Part shown: one piece after another, positions 17,290 through 24,076 of the stretch
Layout: every line of letters begins with the position of its first letter
Numbering within the stretch: position 1 is the first letter of the stretch
Assembly (NCBI GenBank): GCA_016191645.1
Contig: JACPVQ010000134.1
Location: forward strand, 1-37,513
Direction: 5' to 3'
Origin: Candidatus Solibacter usitatus
Lineage (GTDB): Bacteria; Acidobacteriota; Terriglobia; Bryobacterales; Bryobacteraceae
Length of the DNA: 37,513 nt
The notes under the pieces: generated by a model
The model's input: the letters and a program-made list of their open reading frames with translations, nothing else
Told to the model about the DNA's origin: nothing
Database searches by the model: none
Translations under genes and position numbers: made by a program

Positions 17290-18045
17290 TCAGAGGGTCA
17301 CGAAGATCTGCGTGATGAAAGCGTTGAGAACAAAAATCCACACCGACGACACAACCACGGCTTGCGTGGTGGCAAGTCCGACGCCTTGCGTTCCACCCGT
17401 TGTGCGCAATCCGCAAAAGCACCCCACCATCGAGATGACCATCGCATAGATGAACGGTTTGATGAGCCCCTGCGCGATATCGTTGTACTCGATAGCGCGG
17501 TAGGCCCCGTTCCAATACTCGGACGTTGTCAATTTGAGGACGCCATACGCAATGAGATATCCGCCAAGCAATCCGACGAAATCGGCGATTGCGGTAAGGC
17601 ACGGCAGCATGATCGCTGTCGCAATGAGGCGCGGCTTGACAAGCTTCTGTACAGGGTCGGTTCCCAGAGCGCGCATCGCATCGATCTGCTCCGTTACTTT
17701 CATCGAACCCAATTCACTGGCGATCCCGGCGGCATTGCGGCCCGCCACCACAATCGACGTAAGCACAGGACCCATTTCGCGAACCAGCGTGATGGCGACG
17801 ATGGGTCCGGTCTGACTGACGGCACCATAGGTACGAAGAGCGCGCGACATTTGCAGAGCCATCACGACGCCGCTGAAGAATCCCACCAGCAGGACAATCG
17901 GCAAACTGCCCACGCCAAGAATGTCCATCTGATTCAGAATGTCCCTGGGATAGTGCGGGCGTTTGGGAAGATTCTTCAGCGTACGGCCCGTGAGCTGGAA
18001 AAATTCCTGGATGGAGAGGACCGGGCCTTTAAGAATGTCCAGCAA
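17290..18045 (-). CDS. mlaE: MlaE-type permease of the MCE lipid transporter
   Basis: I place the start at TTG 18045, preceded by AAGG, giving 251 residues, the usual MlaE length. The frame stays open far upstream, but that part lies antisense to the P1 peptidase gene and is not credible. The protein has an interfacial N-terminal helix (ILKGPVLSIQEFFQLTGRTL), about five membrane segments and the permease hallmark LVREMGPVLTSIVVAGRNAAGIASELGSM. It then has EQIDAMRALGTDPVQKLVKPR. It forms the inner-membrane channel with MlaF and MlaD encoded downstream. The gap to the divergent P1 peptidase is only 51 bp and must hold both start regions. Confidence 0.87.
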   Translation of the reverse strand: MLDILKGPVLSIQEFFQLTGRTLKNLPKRPHYPRDILNQMDILGVGSLPIVLLVGFFSGVVMALQMSRALRTYGAVSQTGPIVAITLVREMGPVLTSIVVAGRNAAGIASELGSMKVTEQIDAMRALGTDPVQKLVKPRLIATAIMLPCLTAIADFVGLLGGYLIAYGVLKLTTSEYWNGAYRAIEYNDIAQGLIKPFIYAMVISMVGCFCGLRTTGGTQGVGLATTQAVVVSSVWIFVLNAFITQIFVTL

Positions 18046-18096
18046 ATCCGGTGTACCTTGAAACTTGATGCTACCATACCGTTTCCCGAAGACAAC

Positions 18097-19083
18097 ATGA
18101 GCAAGGGATTGACCGATATCGACGGGATTCTGGTGGGCCACGCCTCGGACTTCGAAGGCCTCACCGGCTGTACGGCGATTCTCTGCCCGCGCGGCGCGAC
18201 CGCGGGCGTTGATGTTCGAGGATCTGCCGCGGGAGCCGCGGAACTCGAGGTCATGAATCCGCTGCATGTCGCGAGCCACGTCCACGGAGTTGTGTTGGCC
18301 GGAGGCAGCGCCTTTGGTCTGGAGGCAGCCAGCGGCGTGCGCCGGTTTCTGGAGAAAAAGGACATAGGATTTCCCACCGGAGTGGCGAAGGTGCCGATAG
18401 TTCCCTGCGCGATCCTGTTCGACCTTGCCATCGGCAGTGCTGCCGCCAGACCGACGCGCGAGATGGGCGAGGCGGCCGCCGCGGCAGCATCGGACGGCCC
18501 GGTGAAAGAAGGCGCTGTCGGCGCGGGGACAGGTCTCACGGTCGGTAAATTGCTTGGCATGGGAAACGCGATGAAATCGGGAATCGGTTCTGCTACCGTT
18601 TGGCTGGATGGAGAACTGGCGGGCGTTCGCGTGGCCGCGCTCGCCGCGGTGAATGCCATGGGCGACGTTCGCGATGCCGAAACGGGACGTCTGGTTGCGG
18701 GCACTCGCGAGACTCCTGAGAGTCTGGATCTGGCGGACTCTTCGGCCATTCTCAAATCGCGAAGCAAGGCAAGCGGATTTGAGGCGTTCAACACGACGCT
18801 CGTCGTGGTGGCGACCAACGCAAAGCTTTCGAAAGTAGGCGCGACGAAATTGGCTCAACTGGCAAGCCTAGGCGTTGCAAGATCCATTCAGCCCGTGTGG
18901 ACCATGTCCGACGGCGACGTCACCTTCGCCCTCTCCGTGGGTAACGAATCCGCGCCCGTCGATGCCCTGGGAGTGGCCGCCGCGGAGGCTGTTTCCGCCG
19001 CCATTCTGCGCGCCGTCCGCCTTGCCCCGACTATGGGCGGCGTTCCAGGTTTGCTATCCTCGGAAAGTATACGATTACGTTAA
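18097..19083 (+). CDS. P1-family (DmpA/S58-like) self-processing peptidase
   Basis: This 328-residue protein starts at ATG 18097 (MSKGLTDIDGILVGHA). It matches the P1/DmpA family of N-terminal-nucleophile aminopeptidases: VGHASDFEGLTGCTAIL, GVDVRGSAAG, VLAGGSAFGLEAASGV, GAVGAGTG, and the cleavage-nucleophile region FNTTLVVVATNA. There a bond before Thr is expected to be cut to give two chains. The tail after EAVSAAILRAV is short. The gene is divergent from mlaE. yggX begins 17 bases after the stop, behind its own ribosome-binding site. Natural substrates are unknown; relatives hydrolyse N-terminal residues of peptides or beta-peptides. Confidence 0.87.
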   Translation: MSKGLTDIDGILVGHASDFEGLTGCTAILCPRGATAGVDVRGSAAGAAELEVMNPLHVASHVHGVVLAGGSAFGLEAASGVRRFLEKKDIGFPTGVAKVPIVPCAILFDLAIGSAAARPTREMGEAAAAAASDGPVKEGAVGAGTGLTVGKLLGMGNAMKSGIGSATVWLDGELAGVRVAALAAVNAMGDVRDAETGRLVAGTRETPESLDLADSSAILKSRSKASGFEAFNTTLVVVATNAKLSKVGATKLAQLASLGVARSIQPVWTMSDGDVTFALSVGNESAPVDALGVAAAEAVSAAILRAVRLAPTMGGVPGLLSSESIRLR

Positions 19084-19100
19084 GTTAAGGAGATCCTGCC

Positions 19101-19445
19101 ATGGCGTGTGGAAGTGGTGGTTGCGGAAGCGGAGTTGCCGCGCCTGTACAAGTTGAGAATCCAAACGCTCGCAAAGTATTCTGCGTGAAGTTCCAGAAGG
19201 ATATGACCGGCTTGGACGAGGTGCCCTTTGAAGGCCATCCGCTGGGCCAGCGAATTTACGAAAACGTATCCAAGGAAGCCTGGAAGATGTGGGTGGAGCA
19301 CATGAAAATGCTCATGAACGAATACCGCCTCAACCTTGGCACCGCGGAAGCGCAGGAGTTCCTCATCAAACAGATGGAACAGTATTTCTTCGGCGAAGGG
19401 GCCGCCCTGCCCGCCGGATATGTGCCTCCGCAGAGCAAATCATAA
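19101..19445 (+). CDS. yggX: YggX-type oxidative damage protection / Fe(II)-trafficking protein with Cys-Gly-rich N-terminal extension
   Basis: A strong ribosome-binding site (TAAGGAGAT, 19086-19094) precedes ATG 19101. Residues from about 25 match YggX closely: VFCVKFQKDMTGLDEVPFEGHPLGQRIYENVS... then KQMEQYFFG. The family protects iron-sulfur clusters and DNA from oxidative damage. The conserved Cys of YggX is present in FCVKF. This copy carries an additional N terminus, MACGSGGCGSG plus about 13 residues, not present in typical 90-residue YggX, and a C-terminal proline-containing tail. The stop overlaps the convergent ATP-grasp gene by six bases. Confidence 0.92.
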   Translation: MACGSGGCGSGVAAPVQVENPNARKVFCVKFQKDMTGLDEVPFEGHPLGQRIYENVSKEAWKMWVEHMKMLMNEYRLNLGTAEAQEFLIKQMEQYFFGEGAALPAGYVPPQSKS

Positions 19446-20669
19446 TAGAGCGGTCGCGATATCGAAGGTGAGCTTTTGGTGCGCTGCGCGAAGATCGCGC
19501 ACCACGAATTCCGGAGTCGTTGCCCTTGCGAAAATGAACCCAAGATAGCTGTTCGCCTCCGGAAACATTCTCACTCTCTGGCCAGGGACGGCGGTGATGA
19601 TCACGTCATCGACTTCCTCGTGCCCAGTGACGCCTTTATAAATACCATCCTTCGGAATGGGGATCATCATCACACCGGACGCGCCCGGTTCCGGATTCAG
19701 CCCGCTAAGATCCTGCCCGAGCGCGTGGCGTAGAAGAAACTCTTCCAGCGACATGCCGCCCTGGAATCGCAACGCCTTCGCGCAATAACCGCCGATAGAC
19801 CTCGGGGCGATCTCCAACAGCCACACGCCTTCTTCGTTCACACGCATTTCGGCGTGGATTGGGCCTTGGGACAATCCCAAGGCAGCGACGCCTCGCCGCG
19901 CGGCTGTGCAGATTGCGTCTTGTGTGGCGGCGTCCGCGCGCGAAGGCGTGACGTAGATGGTTTCTTCGAAAAAAGGCCCTTCGAGCGGATCGGGTTTGTC
20001 GAACAATGCAATGACTCGCAGTACGCCGCCCGTCACCGCTCCTTCCAGAGCGAACTCCTTACCCGGAATGTACGATTCCACTTGAATGAAGCTGAGCCGC
20101 GGATCGGCGCGATGCGTGAGCGTAGGGTCGGAAAGCAGCTTGCGAATGCGCTGGAAGGCGGCGTCGAATTCCTGCTGATTGTTCGCGCGCACCACACCTT
20201 GACTACCCGAGAGCCCGATGGGTTTGAGCACACACGGGAAGTTCACACTCGGCGGCGCATCACCAACCGAATGCCTTGTGTATTCAGGAACCAGCAGGCC
20301 CGCCGCTTGAAACCGCTGCTTCGTAAGGAATTTGTTGATGGATGCTTCCACCGCGTGTGGCGGATGAAACGGAATCCCCAGGCGTTCGGCGGTGAGCGCA
20401 GCGAGAAAGGTCGTGCGATCGCCAAGGGCCATCACTCCGGTGAACTTCGCATTCGCCGCAAGCTGTGCCGCCGACGCAGCCGGGTCGTCGTACTTAACGG
20501 GAATCGCACCATCGGCCCACGGGTCATCCATCTGATCGCAGCGGTCCGTCGCCAGCGTGTATCGAACGCCAAGCTGCCGCGCCGCCTCGGCGAACATGCG
20601 CAGTTGATAGCCGGTGGTGGTGGAGAAAAGAAGCAGATGGCCGGCGGTCACTGCCTCAGAAGATTTCAT
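19440..20669 (-). CDS. ATP-grasp domain ligase, partner of the radical SAM selenoprotein
   Basis: This 409-residue protein starts at ATG 20669, which overlaps the true stop of the upstream radical SAM gene as ATGA, so the two are translationally coupled. An N-terminal Rossmann-like region (about 1-105) precedes an ATP-grasp fold. The features seen are FPCVLKPIGLSGSQGVVRANN (ATP-binding lysine and flexible loop), VESYIPGKEFALEGAV, and IHAEMRVNEEGVWLLEIAPRSIGG (metal-binding Glu/Asn-region). The layout resembles carboxylate-amine ligases such as L-amino-acid ligases and BacD-like enzymes. It probably forms an amide bond to a product made or modified by the radical SAM enzyme; that is inference. 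It is convergent with yggX. Confidence 0.85.
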   Translation of the reverse strand: MKSSEAVTAGHLLLFSTTTGYQLRMFAEAARQLGVRYTLATDRCDQMDDPWADGAIPVKYDDPAASAAQLAANAKFTGVMALGDRTTFLAALTAERLGIPFHPPHAVEASINKFLTKQRFQAAGLLVPEYTRHSVGDAPPSVNFPCVLKPIGLSGSQGVVRANNQQEFDAAFQRIRKLLSDPTLTHRADPRLSFIQVESYIPGKEFALEGAVTGGVLRVIALFDKPDPLEGPFFEETIYVTPSRADAATQDAICTAARRGVAALGLSQGPIHAEMRVNEEGVWLLEIAPRSIGGYCAKALRFQGGMSLEEFLLRHALGQDLSGLNPEPGASGVMMIPIPKDGIYKGVTGHEEVDDVIITAVPGQRVRMFPEANSYLGFIFARATTPEFVVRDLRAAHQKLTFDIATALL

Positions 20670-22018
20670 ACAAGAGCAACCTGCTCTTCAGTGGGTTCCG
20701 CTCAACAATACCAGGGTTCATCCATGTAAGGAATGGCCGCGCGGGGGAGCAGGTCGAAATTCTCCGGGGCGCGTTCATTCACCAATTCCCAGATGCTTCT
20801 GAAGATCTCGCGGCGCGTGCGGTTTTCCTTTTGCTCCCGTGAAACCAGCCTCAATACGCTAGCCGCCAGTTCGTCCATTGCGGGGTCCCGATGCGACCAA
20901 CGGTGCAAAAGCGCCGCACGGTCGAAATGGGTGATGGCCTCACGAATGTCATCCAATTCCAGCAGCCGCGAATCGGGCGGGATCAGCAAGCGGAGCGCCA
21001 GTTGGATGGGTGCAACGTGGTCCACCAAATCGCATTCAACTATGACGCGCAACAACTCGCGATATCCCGCCGGCGTTGTCCACGGAGTGAACGGTACAAA
21101 TGTCGGAAGAAGAGGAAGCGATGCGTCACGGCAAAGCCGAAAGGCGGTGAAGAAGTGATCGCGAGTGTGGCCTTTGTCCAGCTTCTCCAAAATATCGTTG
21201 TCAATGGATTCGACGGCGCTGGTCAAAAACGCGCAGCCAGTCGCACGCAAATCGCGAAGATACTCACGATGCTGCAGGATGTGCTCAATCTTGATGGTTA
21301 CGTCGTAGGTGACGCCGGGGAACTCATGCGCCATCCCTCGAACGATCCGCATCGCATGAGCGGGGCCGTTGAAAAAATCGGGATCGCCGAAGGTAATGTG
21401 CCGCGCGCCGGCGGCCACTTGAGCGTGAATGTCGCTGAGCACAACATCCTGCTGCACCACGCGAAACGCTCCTTGATAAACAGGAACAATGGGACAGTGA
21501 CGGCAGAGATGCTTGCAGCCGCGGCTCGCTTCGGTATAACCGGCCAACCGTGCTTCCCCGTCGATGCGAAGTTTCGAATACCGCTCAAGGCCCGGGAGTT
21601 GAGCGCGCTCGGGCGTAAGAAAGGTCAACCGTTCCATCGAAACGATCTGAGCCGGCGCGCATCCCTCAACGGCATCGCAGAGGGAGCGTTCGTACTCTCC
21701 GCTCAGAACGGTTCCAACACCCAAATCCCGCAGATATTCCGCGTTCGGGGATGCGTACAAGCCGTACGCAATCAGCTTCGCCTTCGCATTGAGAGATCGC
21801 GTCTTTGAAATAACGTTGGAAGCCAATCGCGCCGCCGTGTGCATGGGCAAATAGAAGCACACGACATCGGCGTCGCGAATAGCACCCGCGGGCATATCCT
21901 GCACGGCGAGGTCGGCGAGCGTAACTTCGTGGCCACGCGCACCAAGCCACGCCGCCGGGGACGCCAGCCCGAAAGGCTGATGCCCCAGATCATACGTGGA
22001 AAGGAGAACTACGTTCAC
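20666..22018 (-). CDS. Radical SAM selenoprotein with CUAEP tail (in-frame TGA read as selenocysteine)
   Basis: GTG 22018 starts four bases after the peroxiredoxin stop. The radical SAM cluster is C168-KHL-C172-RH-C175. Residues 1-130 look like a B12-binding-type Rossmann domain without the DxHxxG base-off motif. The frame reaches TGA at 20704-20702 right after PYMDEPWYC. Beyond it the frame continues Ala-Glu-Pro-Thr-Glu-Glu-Gln-Val-Ala-Leu-Val, then TGA at 20668-20666, which overlaps the next gene's ATG as ATGA. CUAEP/CCAEP is, to my knowledge, the signature tail of a known radical SAM family, in which U is selenocysteine. A SECIS-like hairpin follows the TGA. The full product is 450 residues. 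If not recoded, the product would be 438 residues and lack the tail. The reaction is unknown. Confidence 0.87.
20672..20688 (-). promoter_or_regulatory. SECIS-like hairpin after the selenocysteine codon
   Basis: The minus-strand RNA reads AAGAGCA-GGU-UGCUCUU, a perfect 6-7 bp stem with a GGU (or AGGUU) tip. Twenty nucleotides separate the UGA from the GGU. E. coli fdhF has a comparable stem with a GGU tip 18 nt after its UGA, which SelB recognises. The hairpin lies inside the coding extension, as bacterial SECIS elements do. Confidence 0.75.
20702..20704 (-). other. Selenocysteine codon (TGA) at residue 439
   Basis: The minus-strand codons around it read TGG TAT TGT TGA GCG GAA CCC, i.e. W-Y-C-U-A-E-P. 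The downstream extension is short, in frame, acidic and ends exactly on the start of the next gene, as expected if it is translated. Confidence 0.85.
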
Positions 22019-22022
22019 TCGG

Positions 22023-22679
22023 TTACGGCTTCGGAAGTTCCTTCATGGAAAGGTAGAAGTCCTTCACCTCGTATTCCTTGTGGCTCAATCTTTCCTTGAT
22101 GTCGTCCACCGTCTTCGGAGGAGGAACAACAACTTTGTCTCCGGGCCTCCAGTTTGCCGGAGTGGCGCAGGACTGGGAGTCGGCGGTTTGCAAAGCCTGC
22201 ACCAGACGCATGATTTCATCAATGTTGCGCCCGGCGTTCATCGGATAGTAGACCAACGCGCGAACAATGCGCTTCGGGTCGATGATAAAAACCGCGCGCA
22301 CGGTTGCGGTCGCGCTGGCCCCGGGATGAATCATTCCGTAGGCTTGTGAAACCTTCATGTCGATGTCGGCAATGAGAGGGTACGGAATCTCGACACCCAT
22401 CTTCTCCTTCATGTTTTGAAGCCATGCCAGGTGCGAATGGATGCTGTCCACGCTGATGCCGATCAGTTTCGTCTTTTGCGCACGGAACTCTTCAGAACGG
22501 CGCGCAAAATCGGTCAATTCCGTTGTACAAACGGGCGTAAAATCGGCCGGGTGAGAAAAGAGCACCACCCAGTCCTCTCCTTGCCAGTCGCTGAATTTCA
22601 TCGCAGCGGCTTGCGTGGTAATAGCCGTAAAATCCGGGGCTGGATCGCCAATTTTGGGCAAACTAATGGTGTCTGACAT
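22023..22679 (-). CDS. Peroxiredoxin, 1-Cys Prx6-like
   Basis: I chose ATG 22679 (MSDTISLPKIGDPAPDF), with GGAG ten bases upstream, giving 218 residues; the frame is open for 23 more codons but without a better start. The peroxidatic Cys is in HPADFTPVCTTEL, and the Arg/Thr partners are present. The C-terminal arm (NWRPGDKVVVPPP ... KEYEVKDFYLSMKELPKP) is typical of the Prx6/AhpC-TSA 1-Cys group. It reduces hydrogen peroxide and alkyl hydroperoxides in the cytoplasm. It is the first gene of the peroxiredoxin-selenoprotein-ATP-grasp operon, with four bases to the next GTG. Confidence 0.92.
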   Translation of the reverse strand: MSDTISLPKIGDPAPDFTAITTQAAAMKFSDWQGEDWVVLFSHPADFTPVCTTELTDFARRSEEFRAQKTKLIGISVDSIHSHLAWLQNMKEKMGVEIPYPLIADIDMKVSQAYGMIHPGASATATVRAVFIIDPKRIVRALVYYPMNAGRNIDEIMRLVQALQTADSQSCATPANWRPGDKVVVPPPKTVDDIKERLSHKEYEVKDFYLSMKELPKP

Positions 22680-22783
22680 TGCGGGATATCTCCGTGTTCG
22701 AATGCTAACACAGGATGGAACCGGGCCGATAGCGAAAGCGTCCATCAATACCGGATGCTATATTGAACTCTTGGAGGGGATTT

Positions 22784-24040
22784 GTGTCCCGGCGACTTAT
22801 CTTTATTCTGTCCACCTTTCTGTTGGCATTGCCGGTAGCGCAGGCTCAGCCCACCTACAGCAAGGAAGTCTCGCGTATCTTGCAGGAAAAATGCCAGATG
22901 TGCCACCGGCCCAACGACATTGCGCCGATGCCTCTGTTGACGTACGATGACGCGCAGCTTTGGATGGATGACATCAAACGCGTGGTTTCGGACAAGATTA
23001 TGCCGCCCTGGAAGCCGGTCCCCGGATTCGGCGAGTTTCGCGATTCCTATGGCCTAAGCGACGCGGAAAGGCAGACGTTGATCAGTTGGGTGAATGCGGG
23101 CGCTCCCATGGGTGATCCTTCGGAAATCCCCCCGGCCACGGCTCCCACCGGAGACTGGCAGCTTGGCGATCCTGACCTGATTGTTCAAATGACGGAATCG
23201 TATACGCCTCCGCGGGGCGGCGATATGTACCGCTGTTTCGTGGTGACGAACCCCTTCGATCAGGCGATGAATGTGCGCGCCGTCGACGTGCTGCCGGGAA
23301 ATCGCCCCATTGTGCACCACGTCATCATGTACATCGATGAAAAAGGCGCGTCCGCGAATTTGAGCGGCAAGGATGGCTCCCCCGGTTATACGTGCTTCGG
23401 CGGGCCGGGCTTCGATATCGATTCCATCAACGCGATGCTCGGCGGTTGGGCCCCTGGCACGCTGCCGCGTTACCTGCCGGATGGCATTGGCGTGCAGATT
23501 CCCAAAGGCGCGCGGCTGGTGATGCAGGTCCACTACTTCCCGCAGTTGAAGACCGGAGAAGACGTCACAAAGGTGGGTTTGTACTTCGCCAAGGCTCCCA
23601 TTGAAAAGCGGTTGTTCTACATTCCGGTGGTCAACACCAGGTTCAAGATTCCCCCGGGTGATCCGCAGAACGTCGTCAACGCAACTTTCGATGTTCCGCC
23701 GTTCGCCGATCTCAAAATTGTGCAGATCTTCCCGCACATGCACTTGCTGGGTAAAAAGATCAACGTCGAACTGACTCCTCGCGGCAGATCCAAACAGCCG
23801 TTGATCTTCATTGACGATTGGGATTTCAAATACCAGGGATTCTACAATTACAAAGACCAGATTCCCGTAGCGTCGGGCAGCAGTGTCCGCGTAACGTGCA
23901 CGTTTGACAATTCCGCCAATAATCCGCGCAATCCAAATGATCCCTTGAAGGAAGTCGGATGGGGCGAAGGAACGCAGGATGAGATGTGCCTTTCCTTCTT
24001 TGGCGTGACGTTCGATTTCGAAAGCCTGCTGCGGCTGTAG
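22784..24040 (+). CDS. Exported c-type haem / copper type II monooxygenase-like protein
   Basis: GTG 22784 follows a strong GGAGGGG, giving 418 residues with a signal peptide (SRRLIFILSTFLLALPVAQA). A cytochrome-like domain follows, with haem motif CQMCH at 37-41 (segment 25-115). From about residue 130 the sequence resembles the peptidylglycine/dopamine-type copper monooxygenase fold. It has a VHHVIMY ligand pair, MQVHYF and FPHMHLLGKK, and C-terminal WGEGTQDEMCLSF, whose Met lies where copper B is bound in the family. The protein probably acts in the periplasm, oxidising a C-H bond or serving as an electron-transfer enzyme. It is divergent from the peroxiredoxin gene with a 104-bp shared start region, and precedes PSD1 and DUF1501 genes. 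Confidence 0.85.
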   Translation: MSRRLIFILSTFLLALPVAQAQPTYSKEVSRILQEKCQMCHRPNDIAPMPLLTYDDAQLWMDDIKRVVSDKIMPPWKPVPGFGEFRDSYGLSDAERQTLISWVNAGAPMGDPSEIPPATAPTGDWQLGDPDLIVQMTESYTPPRGGDMYRCFVVTNPFDQAMNVRAVDVLPGNRPIVHHVIMYIDEKGASANLSGKDGSPGYTCFGGPGFDIDSINAMLGGWAPGTLPRYLPDGIGVQIPKGARLVMQVHYFPQLKTGEDVTKVGLYFAKAPIEKRLFYIPVVNTRFKIPPGDPQNVVNATFDVPPFADLKIVQIFPHMHLLGKKINVELTPRGRSKQPLIFIDDWDFKYQGFYNYKDQIPVASGSSVRVTCTFDNSANNPRNPNDPLKEVGWGEGTQDEMCLSFFGVTFDFESLLRL

Positions 24041-24076
24041 ACGCCGCAACCCGCTTGTAATAAAATCGATAGCACC

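Noticed and set aside
17119-18096. Plus-strand open frame upstream of the P1 peptidase
   Set aside because: It is antisense to mlaF and mlaE; the family N terminus begins at ATG 18097.
17290-18858. A 522-codon open frame on the minus strand extending mlaE far upstream
   Set aside because: Only the part from TTG 18045 resembles MlaE; the rest is antisense to the well-supported P1 peptidase gene and has no protein-like motifs.
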